Source: Deltaproteobacteria bacterium
GTDB lineage: Bacteria > Myxococcota_A > Polyangia > Polyangiales > Polyangiaceae
DNA length: 51,330 nucleotides
Direction: 5' to 3'
Assembly (NCBI GenBank): GCA_016218915.1
Contig: JACRCQ010000033.1
Coordinates: 1-51,330 of the forward strand
Shown piece after piece: positions 26,234 to 34,505 of the stretch. The notes beneath the pieces were generated by a model. It saw only the letters and a list, made by a program, of their open reading frames with translations. It did not search any database and was not told the DNA's origin. The position numbers and the translations under genes are program-made. The stretch's first letter is position 1. Each line of letters opens with the position of its first letter.

Positions 26234-26429
26234 CCTAGCCTCCCTCTTTCGGTCGCAGTGGGTTGGCGAGCTATGAGCTACTCCCCCGTCACTCGCCGCG
26301 GAAGATGCTCGCACGTGTGCCCGGTCGGCGCAATCGTATGAAGGGTCGAGGTCAGATCATGGTCATGTCGACGCCGGCGGCGTAAGATTCCGTCGAAACT
26401 GAAACCGGTCCGGGTACCAAGTAATGTCA

Positions 26430-26458
26430 TTGACCCACCGCTGATGAATCAATAGCCT
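26430..26458 (+). promoter_or_regulatory. Candidate promoter for the lectin-like gene
   Basis: TTGACC (26430-26435, five of six consensus bases) and TAGCCT (26453-26458) are 17 bases apart. The predicted start point near 26465 would leave a short leader containing the ribosome site AAGGGAGG (26478-26485). It may drive the whole 26492-31316 gene group. Confidence 0.5.
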
Positions 26459-26491
26459 GGCAACGCATCGTCTCAGGAAGGGAGGCCGGGG

Positions 26492-28639
26492 ATGATACGA
26501 CCTGTCGTTTGGGCATTCGGCTCTGAGTCAGGCGGTTGGCGAGTCGACAAGCACGTCCGACTCGCGGCTCACGTCAGAAGCAAGAGTCGCCTCGACCTCG
26601 TCGGTTTCGGCAGCGCTGGCGTCCTCGTTGCCCTCAACCAAGGATCCGGCACATTCAGCCTCGCAACGCTCGTCTGCCGCGGCTTCGGCTACAGCGCAGC
26701 AGCAGGCGGTTGGCGAAACGATCGCCATCCGCGGTTCATGGCTGACGTAATCGGCAACGGCTTGGACGACATCGTTGGGTTCGCGAACGATGGCGTCTAT
26801 GTTGCCAAGAATCGTGGGGACGGCACCTTCGACGACGCGAAACGAGTTTGCCTCCAATATGGCTACAGCGATGGTGCTGGTGGATGGCGTACAGATCTGC
26901 AACCCCGCTTCATGGCCGACCTGACAGGCGGCGGACGCGCCGATATCGTCGGTTTCGCAAACGACGGGGTGTACGTCGCGCGAACTCGTGGGGACGGCAC
27001 GTTCGAAGGTCCCAACCGTGTTTGCGATCAATTCGGGTGGGGCCAGACCGCAGGAGGGTGGCGGACAGACCTGCATCCCCGATTCATGGTCGACCTCACC
27101 GGGGACGGATGCGCTGACATCGTTGGGTTCGCCAATGACGGGGTGTACACGGCGCGCAACGACGGGCAGGGCAAATTCGGCCCGATAAGGAAAGTGTGCG
27201 ATCAATTCGGTTGCGATGCTGCGGCAGGCGGCTGGCAAACCGAACGCCACCCGCGGTTCATGGTCGACGTGACCGGCGACGGGTGCGCCGATATCGTCGG
27301 CTTTGCCAACGATGGCGTCTACGTAGCTCTGAACGACGGGCACGGCAACTTCGGCAAACCAAAGAAGGTGTGCACGCAATTCGGGTACGACGAGACCGCC
27401 GGTGGATGGCGAACCGCGTTGCATCCACGCTTCATGGTCGATGTGACCGGCAGCGGTCGCGCGGATATCGTCGGGTTTGGCAATGATGGCGTCAACGTTG
27501 CAGTCAATGATGGCCACGGCAATTTCCGTGCCCTGGACAAGGTCTACGACCAATTCGGCCACAGCTTGGGGGCGGGCGGCTGGCGAACGGGTCTGCACCC
27601 GCGGTTCATGGCGGACATGGATGGCACCGGCCGCGCCGACATCGTCGGGATCGGCAACGACGGTGTGTTCGTCGCAACGAACACGGGAGGCTCATTCTCG
27701 CCTTGCGTGCCTCCGGCAGCGGTCGACGGACCGCAATGCTGGAGGTCGATTGCGAGAGACACCTACGACAAGAATTGGACAGATGAGGTCCAAGGAGTGG
27801 CTTGTGACCAGAGCCACTGGTTCTTCTCGACCAACTCGCGGCAGCTGAAACTGGGCTCGACACCACAAGGGATCTACGTGTTCAAGGTCGGGCCCAAGCT
27901 CGACAACCAAGTCGCCAGCATCGCGTTCAAGGATCTACCAAAGACCTTCAATAAGCGCGATGACGAGCATTGGGGGCAGATCTCGTATGCTGAAGACCGG
28001 CTATACGTGGCCTACTACTGCTACATAGCTGAAAACGAAAAGAGGACCGCGGTCGCCGTGTTCGCGTGGGATGGGAAACAGCTCGCTTTCGAGCGCTGGA
28101 TCCTGCTTGAGCCGATTTCCGACGGAACATCCACGTACTATCCCGAGTTCCAATGCATCTCGCCCGCAAGCGATCTCCTGTATAGCTGCAAAGGCGGGCC
28201 GAACCCTGGGGTCTTCCACGCCCACGATCCCAGCACCGGGAAGGTGGTGCTCGGCAAGGAGATACGTTTCACCGGAGGAGAAGGGCTCGGGCTCCACGGC
28301 AACGGAGCCCAGGTCGATATCCCTTCTGAGGTGCAAGGCGCATGCATTTCGCCCAACGGGCACGTGTACATGACGTGCAACGTCTGGATCGGGGACGATG
28401 CGCTCGGAAAGAAGCCTGTTGCCTGCTTTTCTCGAAGCACAGGCAAGCTGATCGGGATGATCCCGATCGACTGCCCGGGCGACTTCGATACCCATGAGCT
28501 AGAAGGGTTGTGCTATGCGATTGTGCCTTGTGGCACCAGTTCCAGCACGCTTCAGGTCGTGGTGCTTCGCAACCAAACCGTCGAGTTCGATGATCTCATG
28601 TTCGAGGAATTGTCCGCAGATGCGTCCGACAGGATCTGA
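26492..28639 (+). CDS. PVL-like lectin: seven-repeat beta-propeller with C-terminal domain
   Basis: This 715-residue protein starts after a strong ribosome site. Residues 1-405 hold seven repeats of about 57 residues with the pattern GGWRTxxHPRFMxD, then GDGxADIVGFxNDGVYVA, then N-G-G-F. Both wording and number match the Psathyrella velutina lectin (PVL), a fungal seven-bladed propeller that binds GlcNAc and sialic acid. The remaining 310 residues form a second, probably beta-rich domain (WFFSTNSRQLKLG, YVFKVGP, EVQGACISPNGHVYMT) of unknown function that could itself be a propeller. There is no signal peptide, as is also true of PVL. It probably binds glycans; the ligand is not inferable. Confidence 0.85.
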   Translation: MIRPVVWAFGSESGGWRVDKHVRLAAHVRSKSRLDLVGFGSAGVLVALNQGSGTFSLATLVCRGFGYSAAAGGWRNDRHPRFMADVIGNGLDDIVGFANDGVYVAKNRGDGTFDDAKRVCLQYGYSDGAGGWRTDLQPRFMADLTGGGRADIVGFANDGVYVARTRGDGTFEGPNRVCDQFGWGQTAGGWRTDLHPRFMVDLTGDGCADIVGFANDGVYTARNDGQGKFGPIRKVCDQFGCDAAAGGWQTERHPRFMVDVTGDGCADIVGFANDGVYVALNDGHGNFGKPKKVCTQFGYDETAGGWRTALHPRFMVDVTGSGRADIVGFGNDGVNVAVNDGHGNFRALDKVYDQFGHSLGAGGWRTGLHPRFMADMDGTGRADIVGIGNDGVFVATNTGGSFSPCVPPAAVDGPQCWRSIARDTYDKNWTDEVQGVACDQSHWFFSTNSRQLKLGSTPQGIYVFKVGPKLDNQVASIAFKDLPKTFNKRDDEHWGQISYAEDRLYVAYYCYIAENEKRTAVAVFAWDGKQLAFERWILLEPISDGTSTYYPEFQCISPASDLLYSCKGGPNPGVFHAHDPSTGKVVLGKEIRFTGGEGLGLHGNGAQVDIPSEVQGACISPNGHVYMTCNVWIGDDALGKKPVACFSRSTGKLIGMIPIDCPGDFDTHELEGLCYAIVPCGTSSSTLQVVVLRNQTVEFDDLMFEELSADASDRI

Positions 28640-28712
28640 CGAAAACGTCTGAGAATGCTCATGGCGCCTCACCACCACTCGATGGCGAAATGACCAGAAC
28701 GAGACCGAAACA

Positions 28713-30446
28713 ATGCAAACCTTTGGTCAGACACGCATCTCGAAAAGCACGTCCTTGTATTCTGAGCTGAATGAGCTTCGGAGCGCCTTTGAAGCCGCGA
28801 AAACGATGGACTCTGCCGAGCAACTCGAGCAAATCGCCGCGAGCATCGAGGCTACGTATCGACAGCTCGAACAGGCGCGCGTCGTGTCGTCGGTCCAAGA
28901 CGGTCCGAGCGCCGCTATCTTGCTTCCGTTTACCGACGATGCTCGGTTTGACGCGGTGTTCCGGCCCACCAGCCACAACTCCTATCAACCGAGTACTGCG
29001 GCCCACCTCTCTGACGTTCTTGCTGCGGTCTCCAGCGTCGAGATCGACATTTGGGACGATGAGAACCTCGATTTTGGAGCGCAGCCGAACTCGTGGTTCG
29101 TGCGGCACATGCCGTTTGGAGGAAACGACAGCAACGGCTCGCCTCCAGGCAACCTCCAAGCGTGTCTCTGCGATGTACTCACGTATAGCAACGCGCATCC
29201 TGGGCACGAAGTCCTCACCCTGTTCATCGAGAAGAAGGAAGGTTGGGGCGACACGCGCCGGCCGGCCGACCTCGATCAACTCCTGAGGAACATCTTCGGG
29301 CCCAAGCTGTACACGCCATCGAACCTCGCCGGCAGCACCCATGCACGTGCGGCAGCGCGAAACGGAGCGTGGCCGACCATGGCGGCGCTGCGCGGCAAGG
29401 TCATGGTCATCCTGCATGGCGGACGATGGACCGGCATCGGAGCCAATCAGGTCTTGAGCGACTACGTGCAAGAGCGCGGAGCCTCCGCGGTAGCATTCGT
29501 CGCACCCGAGACGGACGACGCCAAAGACATTGCCGCCACTCCTGGCGGTTTTGAGGACGCGTGCGCCCCCTGGGTCGTGTTCTACAACATCGGGGAAGGC
29601 AACGAACACCTTGCTCCGATGATTCGCGCCGCAGGCTGCGTGTCACGCGTTTGGGGCGTAGCCAACAACGACCCAAGCTTCTCCCGCCTGGCGCGACTGG
29701 CCGTGAACTTCATCGGGTTTGATGACTTTCGCCAGACCGGATGGAACGGCGGAATGATGAAGGGGGTGGTGCAGCTTCGAGCAGGTCTCCATCACCATCA
29801 CAAGCGGGGAAACGATTGCGAGCACGGGCTGTGGGCAACGGATGATGCGCAGGGCCATCATCATCATAAGCGCGGCACCGATTGCCCGGGTGGAACGTGG
29901 GCGACTGATGATGTCGCGGGGCACCATCATCATCTGCGCGGAAGCGATTGCGAGCACAACGACTGGGCAACCGACGATCAGGTGATGAATGGGCCGCTGC
30001 CGGCGCCGGAACCGTCGACGGCCAACCATCACCACCACAAGCGGGGCCAAGACTGCCAGCACGGAGTCTGGGCGACGAGCGAAGCCAATGGGCATCACCA
30101 CCACAAGCACGGCACCAACTGCGAGCATGGCGAGTGGGCCACCGACGAATTCGAGGGGCATCATCACCATTTGCGCGGAAGCGACTGCGAGCACGGAAGC
30201 TGGGCGACCTCCGACAGGATCGCGAAGGCCACGCCTCAGCCGTACGTGCCGCATCATCACCACAAGCGGGGTAGCGATTGCGAGCATGGGAAGTGGGCGA
30301 CCGACGACGTGAACGGTCACCATCATCATCTACGAGGGGACGATTGCGAGCATGGCCAATGGGCGACAGACGACGTCAACGGCCATCATCACCATAAGCG
30401 AGGGTCAGATTGCACTCATGGCCAATGGGCCACGGACGGAGACTAG
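28713..30446 (+). CDS. PI-PLC-like phosphodiesterase with nine His4/Cys/Trp repeats
   Basis: This 577-residue protein has three parts. Residues 1-60 are helical, possibly coiled. Residues 75-355 are a PI-PLC X-like domain with SHNSY (His88), EIDIWDD (110-116) and the second histidine His132 in RHMPFGG, the two positions expected to do catalysis. Residues 360-577 are nine copies of a 22-residue unit with HHHH, then KRG or LRG, DCEHG, and WATDD. Two longer Pro-rich linkers split them into three groups of three. Each unit offers five His and one Cys, so metal binding is likely. There is no signal peptide and no strong ribosome site; the start is 73 bases after the lectin gene. Confidence 0.85.
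   Translation: MQTFGQTRISKSTSLYSELNELRSAFEAAKTMDSAEQLEQIAASIEATYRQLEQARVVSSVQDGPSAAILLPFTDDARFDAVFRPTSHNSYQPSTAAHLSDVLAAVSSVEIDIWDDENLDFGAQPNSWFVRHMPFGGNDSNGSPPGNLQACLCDVLTYSNAHPGHEVLTLFIEKKEGWGDTRRPADLDQLLRNIFGPKLYTPSNLAGSTHARAAARNGAWPTMAALRGKVMVILHGGRWTGIGANQVLSDYVQERGASAVAFVAPETDDAKDIAATPGGFEDACAPWVVFYNIGEGNEHLAPMIRAAGCVSRVWGVANNDPSFSRLARLAVNFIGFDDFRQTGWNGGMMKGVVQLRAGLHHHHKRGNDCEHGLWATDDAQGHHHHKRGTDCPGGTWATDDVAGHHHHLRGSDCEHNDWATDDQVMNGPLPAPEPSTANHHHHKRGQDCQHGVWATSEANGHHHHKHGTNCEHGEWATDEFEGHHHHLRGSDCEHGSWATSDRIAKATPQPYVPHHHHKRGSDCEHGKWATDDVNGHHHHLRGDDCEHGQWATDDVNGHHHHKRGSDCTHGQWATDGD
29790..30443 (+). repeat. Nine 22-residue HHHH/DCEHG/WATDD repeats
   Basis: The tail of the PI-PLC-like protein has nine units, arranged 3+3+3 with longer linkers after units 3 and 6. 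His codons (CAT/CAC) and neighbouring codons differ from unit to unit while the protein pattern is kept. This indicates selection on the peptide rather than very recent DNA duplication. Units 1-3 and 4-6 both end with an LRG version. Confidence 0.95.
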
Positions 30447-30470
30447 GGAACTCCAGGAAAGGGAATCACG

Positions 30471-31316
30471 ATGCGACCACTACTGCATATTAGCGATTTG
30501 CACTTTGGGAGAAACGACACCACGACGCGCGAGGCCAAAGCGGCCATTGCCGCGATCATCGCTCGTTGGGGCGGCGACGCGAACAAGCCGATTATCGTCG
30601 CTACGGGGGATATCGTGCAAGACGGCGAGCCTGCGCAATACGAGATTGCGAGAGTCGAGATTGAACGCCTACGCGCTGCGGGTTTCGAGGTGTTTCTAGT
30701 TCCCGGCAACCACGACTATGGCAGGATGGGGAGCCACGCGGAGGCGCGTCGTTTCACGTACTTCAAAGAAGCGTTCTATCCTACGCGTCTTGTCGCCTAT
30801 CCAGACGTTTACCGAATCGAGGGATGGACCATCGTCGGACTGAACTCGATGAAGGCAGAGTGCGGCTTCGTGGACGGGTTGCTGGCTGATGGAGAATTGG
30901 GCCCGGACCAGATCAGCGACGCGAATCTCGTGCTTCGCCAGCTTCAAGAAGAGCGCAAGAGCGGGAGGACGAAGCTCGTGGTGGCTTTGCATCACCACCC
31001 GTTCCTATTCCCAGATGAGAGCCCCATCAAGAAGCTCGGGGAGTTGGTGGGGCACCGGTTGAAGGACGGCGCTGATTTGATGCACAAGATCACGGGGTTG
31101 ACCGACGTGCTTCTGTTCGGTCACGACCATCGGGAGTGGGATTTCTCAAAGGAGCTGGGCGGCAAGGTCCTGACGACGGACTACGACATTCCGGTGATCT
31201 TGTCGTGCGGCACGACGAGCGGCGTCAACGACATCACCCAGGAGCCGGGACCGCGCAAGGCGTGGTTGATCGAAGAGGCGGGAGGACAAGTCAGGCCGAG
31301 AGAGATAACGTTGTAG
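30471..31316 (+). CDS. Calcineurin-like metallophosphoesterase (CpdA-like), copy 2
   Basis: This 281-residue protein has ISDLHFG near residue 8, TGDIVQDG near 45, PGNHDYG near 76, HHHPF near 173 and FGHDH near 216, a complete two-metal site. It is close in style and length to the minus-strand copy at 24756-25538, including the QY after the second motif and DYG after the third. AGGAAAGGGA precedes ATG 30471. The gene starts 24 bases after the His/Cys-repeat gene, so they share a transcript and probably a pathway. It is cytosolic by sequence. The substrate is unknown; cyclic nucleotides or other phosphodiesters are possible. Confidence 0.92.
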   Translation: MRPLLHISDLHFGRNDTTTREAKAAIAAIIARWGGDANKPIIVATGDIVQDGEPAQYEIARVEIERLRAAGFEVFLVPGNHDYGRMGSHAEARRFTYFKEAFYPTRLVAYPDVYRIEGWTIVGLNSMKAECGFVDGLLADGELGPDQISDANLVLRQLQEERKSGRTKLVVALHHHPFLFPDESPIKKLGELVGHRLKDGADLMHKITGLTDVLLFGHDHREWDFSKELGGKVLTTDYDIPVILSCGTTSGVNDITQEPGPRKAWLIEEAGGQVRPREITL

Positions 31317-31479
31317 TGTCCGGCGCGGGGCGGCCGACGGACCGGTGGCGCTGCTTCCGAGCTTGGCGATGCGAGACTCTACCAAGCCTGGCTTGCCGGG
31401 GTAGTTCTTGGTTGTTCGCATGGCATTCGCCGGCGTCTCGACTCTGCGTGAGCCGCCCCGCGACCCAAAGGAGGTCTCT
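31317..31479 (+). promoter_or_regulatory. Possible structured leader before the third phosphoesterase gene
   Basis: A perfect 10-base inverted repeat (CGCGGGGCGG at 31324-31333, CCGCCCCGCG at 31453-31462) encloses 119 bases and ends six bases before the ribosome site AAAGGAGG. Inside lies a small palindrome CAAGCCTGGCTTG. If transcribed, the closing stem would hold the leader together next to the ribosome site. Confidence 0.3.
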
Positions 31480-32733
31480 ATGAAAATCGCAATCGCATCG
31501 GACTTGCATCTCGGAGATATTACGTGTTCGCTGGCATCATTCGACCGTGCCGGGGTGGTCCAGCTCGGCCCCAAGTACGCTGAGTTCAAAGACGCGGTCG
31601 CGGACAGCGACTATCTCGTGCTGGTCGGCGACGTCCTCGACTTCTCGGTCGCAAACTACGACACCGCGTTTGCAGCAGCGCAGTTGTTCTTCACCCAATT
31701 GAACCGAGACGGAGTCACCAAGCAGATCGTGTACGTCCCCGGGAATCACGACTACACGCTGTGGACCACCGTGCTTCAGCAGGCGAATGTGATCAACCCT
31801 ATCGCAGCGCACGGGGCTCCGAGGCGCAGGTGGACCGTTCCCGGGATCCTCGACTTTCAGACCGGAAAGCTCTTGCTGGCTGGGGTAAGCCCGGATCCAG
31901 CAGGCAACTACGGAGGTCTGTTCCTGGATGAGCTCAGCAGGATCGGTGCTGCAGCCCCGGCCACGCCCATCACCTTCAATGTGGTATATCCGAACCTGTA
32001 CCTGGTTCCGGCGCCGGGCGAGAGCATCCTCGTCACACACGGCCACTACTTCGATGCCTACTGGTCGTTTCTTCGCGAGTTTGCGCGCAAGATCGCGCGC
32101 ACCGACCTTCGGCTGCTCGGCGGGGCACAACCCGACGTTGCAGATTATGTAGCTCTCAATCTACCTCTGAACGAGCTGGCAAGCGCGTCCATTGGGCAAT
32201 CCGCCGGATTGTCGGACATCGCCAGGGCCATCCAGAAGGAGGTGAAGGCTGGCGACCTGACCCGCGTGACCCTCTACATGAACCGGCTCGTGGCGTACCT
32301 CGACAGCTTGATCAAGTTCGACGGCGTCTTTAGCCCGCTCAAGGAATACCTCAGCGACAAGTGCCTGGAAGCGGTGCGGGACTTCGCGCTTAAGGGACTG
32401 ACGAGCTATCCGGACCACGCGCCGCGCTACAGGACTGACTACCTGAAGTCCGCTGACGTCCAGGCGCGCGTCCGGGGCTACCTCGACGCCTGCCTGCTCG
32501 AGATGTCGTTCACGCAGGCGTGCACCGGCGTGACCTTGTCGCAACCCTCCACAGTCCTCTTCGGCCACACCCATGACCCACTGCCGCTGAACGTCACACC
32601 TGCGATGCAACTCGTGCATTGGGGCAAGTGCATCAGGTTCTACAACACGGGTGGCTGGCTGAAGGACGAAACGGCGATCGTGTTCCGCTACGAAAGCGGC
32701 GCGGCTCCCTCCTGCGTGGTGGTTCCCTGCTGA
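31480..32733 (+). CDS. Calcineurin-like metallophosphoesterase, larger type
   Basis: This 417-residue phosphoesterase differs from the other two in the cluster. Its motifs are ASDLHLGD near residue 7, VGDVLDFS near 50, PGNHDY near 87, VTHGHYFDAYWSF near 185 and FGHTHDPLP near 365. The long stretch between the last two is helical and may form a cap. ATG 31480 is chosen because AAAGGAGG lies five bases upstream. It follows the second phosphoesterase by 163 bases that may hold a structured leader. No signal peptide is seen. GHTHDP and the helical insert recall phosphoesterases acting on lipids or nucleotides, but no specific substrate can be assigned. Confidence 0.88.
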   Translation: MKIAIASDLHLGDITCSLASFDRAGVVQLGPKYAEFKDAVADSDYLVLVGDVLDFSVANYDTAFAAAQLFFTQLNRDGVTKQIVYVPGNHDYTLWTTVLQQANVINPIAAHGAPRRRWTVPGILDFQTGKLLLAGVSPDPAGNYGGLFLDELSRIGAAAPATPITFNVVYPNLYLVPAPGESILVTHGHYFDAYWSFLREFARKIARTDLRLLGGAQPDVADYVALNLPLNELASASIGQSAGLSDIARAIQKEVKAGDLTRVTLYMNRLVAYLDSLIKFDGVFSPLKEYLSDKCLEAVRDFALKGLTSYPDHAPRYRTDYLKSADVQARVRGYLDACLLEMSFTQACTGVTLSQPSTVLFGHTHDPLPLNVTPAMQLVHWGKCIRFYNTGGWLKDETAIVFRYESGAAPSCVVVPC

Positions 32734-32798
32734 TCTTGCGATAATCGGCTCCGAGCGACCTACTGCCGACGTCCCGACCCCGTCCGCTCGCCCGTGGC

Positions 32799-33139
32799 TA
32801 GCTCGCGCAAAGCCATCCGCCCTGCGCGCCCGAGCATGGGCGCGCCCCCGCTGCCCCCCTGCCAGGTGCACGCTCCGTCGATCGCCTCGATTTCCCGCTG
32901 ATTGCGCTTGCGGCGCACAAAGCTCTGCGGCGGCCCGCTCCCCATCGCGCAGCCTGATGCGATCCTGCTGCCCCGTGCTCTACTCGTCGGGCCACGGAGG
33001 ATCGATGCCTTCCCATGAGGCCGGCGGGCCTCGCTCATCGGGCTCTGGATCGACGCCGACCGCCCACCGCGGGTTCGATTCGCCAGGCACCTCGTAGCGC
33101 ACGCTGTAGCCATCGGCGGTGAGGTGAGCCGACAGCGAC
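32799..33139. repeat. 341-bp direct repeat, copy 1
   Basis: This segment recurs at 33839-34179, offset 1,040 bases, with about ten differences including two compensating single-base indels. Its right part encodes, on the minus strand, the end of an IS91-type transposase (RYEVPDE, WAVGVDPEPDERG). The left part is IS-end or flanking DNA. No intact gene lies in 32734-33195. Confidence 0.9.
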
Positions 33140-33195
33140 GGTGCCCCGCGTCAAAGCACCAGTCCCGCCTCTCGACGTCTTGGCGCGCCGCCGCG

Positions 33196-33438
33196 TCACG
33201 CGCGGGGGAAACCGTCGCGCCCGTTCGTTCCACCGGTCAGACTGGCTACCCTGAGTGTCCACCAGATCCAGCCTGCCCCAACTACGAACGAAAGGACCGC
33301 GACAACGGCAAACCACAGCAAGTCTCTGCTGTCGGCCCCCTCGGAATACTCGCGGAGTCCCATCACAGCGGCTCCGATTCCGAATGCAATCGCGATGAAC
33401 GCGCGCCAGAGTCCAGGGGGGCTACTCTGCTTCTGCAT
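33196..33438 (-). CDS. Small two-helix membrane protein
   Basis: This 80-residue protein has two hydrophobic segments, about residues 10-27 (LWRAFIAIAFGIGAAVMGL) and 38-62 (LLWFAVVAVLSFVVGAGWIWW). ATG 33438 is preceded by TAGGCT eight bases away, matching the near-start -10 pattern of other genes here, and by no ribosome site. It sits between the two 341-bp repeats, so it may be cargo carried with them. The function is unknown. Confidence 0.55.
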   Translation of the reverse strand: MQKQSSPPGLWRAFIAIAFGIGAAVMGLREYSEGADSRDLLWFAVVAVLSFVVGAGWIWWTLRVASLTGGTNGRDGFPRA

Positions 33439-33446
33439 CCGGCCTG

Positions 33447-33452
33447 AGCCTA
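33447..33452 (-). promoter_or_regulatory. -10-like element TAGGCT before the small membrane protein gene
   Basis: On the minus strand TAGGCT lies eight bases before ATG 33438. The wider GGTAGGCT matches the bases before the 3D-domain lipoprotein gene at 21071-21078. Confidence 0.3.
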
Positions 33453-33678
33453 CCACGGCGTTGTGCCCCTCCGCCAACGACTCGCATGCCACGACGTTCC
33501 CCTACGCCACGTTCCACCCCCGCGCATGGCCTGCCACGTGTCCAGGGGGGGCGATCGGACGTCCTGACGTCGCCAAAGCGCCGGGCGACCTCCCCACGCA
33601 CACACGACCAGGGCGATGCCTCGACGTTCCGTTCTGTGCTGCGATGCCCCGGTTCATGGTCCGTCTGCCTGCGCGCGC

Positions 33679-33840
33679 CTAGCCAACGCGCTTCGGCCGC
33701 CCGGTTCGGACTGCTCTGCTGCGCGGGATCTCCACAAGTGACGCAACCGGCATCGCGAGTGCGTTCGCAATTCGCACGAGCGTGCGCAGCGTGAGATTCC
33801 GCATGCCCAACTCAACCCGCTGAAGATTGTGGGGTGGGTA
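33679..33840 (-). pseudogene. Truncated XRE-type helix-turn-helix regulator
   Basis: About 53 residues match the second half of an XRE DNA-binding domain: NLQRVELGMRNLTLRTLVRI, then ANALAMPVASLVE and a basic tail. The recognition-helix half is missing. The coding sequence breaks exactly where copy 2 of the 341-bp repeat begins (33839), so insertion or recombination of that repeat removed the N-terminus. Confidence 0.7.
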
Positions 33841-34179
33841 GCTCGCGCAAAGCCATCCGCCCTGCGCGCCCGAGCATGGGCGCGCCCCGCTGCCCGCCTG
33901 CCAGGTGCACGCTCCGTCGATCGCCTCGATTTCCCGCTGATTGCGCTTGCGGCGCACAAAGCTCTGCGGTGGCCCGCTCCCCATCGCGCAGCCTGATGCG
34001 ATCCTGCTGCCCCGTGCTCTACTCGTCGGGCGACCGAGGATCGATGCCTTCCCAATGAGGCCGGCGGGCCTCGCTCATCGGGCTCTGGATCGACGCCGAC
34101 CGCCCACCGCGGGATCGATTCGTCAGGCACCTCGTAGCGCACGCTGTAGCCATCGGCGCTGAGCTGAGCCGACAGCGAC
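33839..34179. repeat. 341-bp direct repeat, copy 2
   Basis: This is the second copy of the segment at 32799-33139. Here it continues rightward into more of the IS91-type transposase remnant, while its left end abuts the broken XRE gene. This copy is therefore likely closer to the original element end, and copy 1 a later product. Confidence 0.9.
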
Positions 34180-34505
34180 AAGCCAACATGGTCCAGGATC
34201 CTGTCGATCACCGCACGCTGGGTGATGACCGCGATGGCGAGCATGGTGACTTGGCAGCTGGTGCACTGGAGGACTTCGAAACCGAACGTTCTTCGCAACA
34301 AGACAGCCCATGGAACGTAGGAAGTCGAGGTTCGCGAGCGAAGCCGGGATGACGGGGCAGCGCCATCGTTCGGGCCGCACGGCAAAGCAGCGGGCGCAGC
34401 AGCAGCGGCAGGGGCGGCGAGCCCGGCACGATCTGCGCTCGCCAGCTCGAGCGCGGAGCGAGCACCCCGTTGTAGCGCGTCAGCGGGATTCGAGGGGGGG
34501 AACAT
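34050..34505 (-). pseudogene. C-terminal remnant of an IS91-family transposase
   Basis: About 150 residues resemble the C-terminal part of IS91-type rolling-circle transposases: YVPWAVLLRRTFGFEVLQC with CTSC, then a hydrophobic segment and VIDRILDHVGLS. The N-terminal catalytic region with its HUH and tyrosine motifs is absent, so the element cannot move by itself. It overlaps copy 2 of the 341-bp repeat, whose other half would be beyond the transposase stop. IS91 elements are known to move adjacent DNA, which fits the surrounding rearrangements. Confidence 0.7.

Noticed and set aside
26528..27598. Minus-strand 356-codon frame over the lectin repeats
   Set aside because: It looks repetitive only because the sense strand encodes repeats.
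29790..30443. CRISPR-like array suggested by the regular 66-base period
   Set aside because: The repeats are coding in one frame, vary in codons, and have no unique spacers.
33493..33678. Possible gene between the small membrane protein and the XRE remnant
   Set aside because: Only short frames without support; treated as debris.
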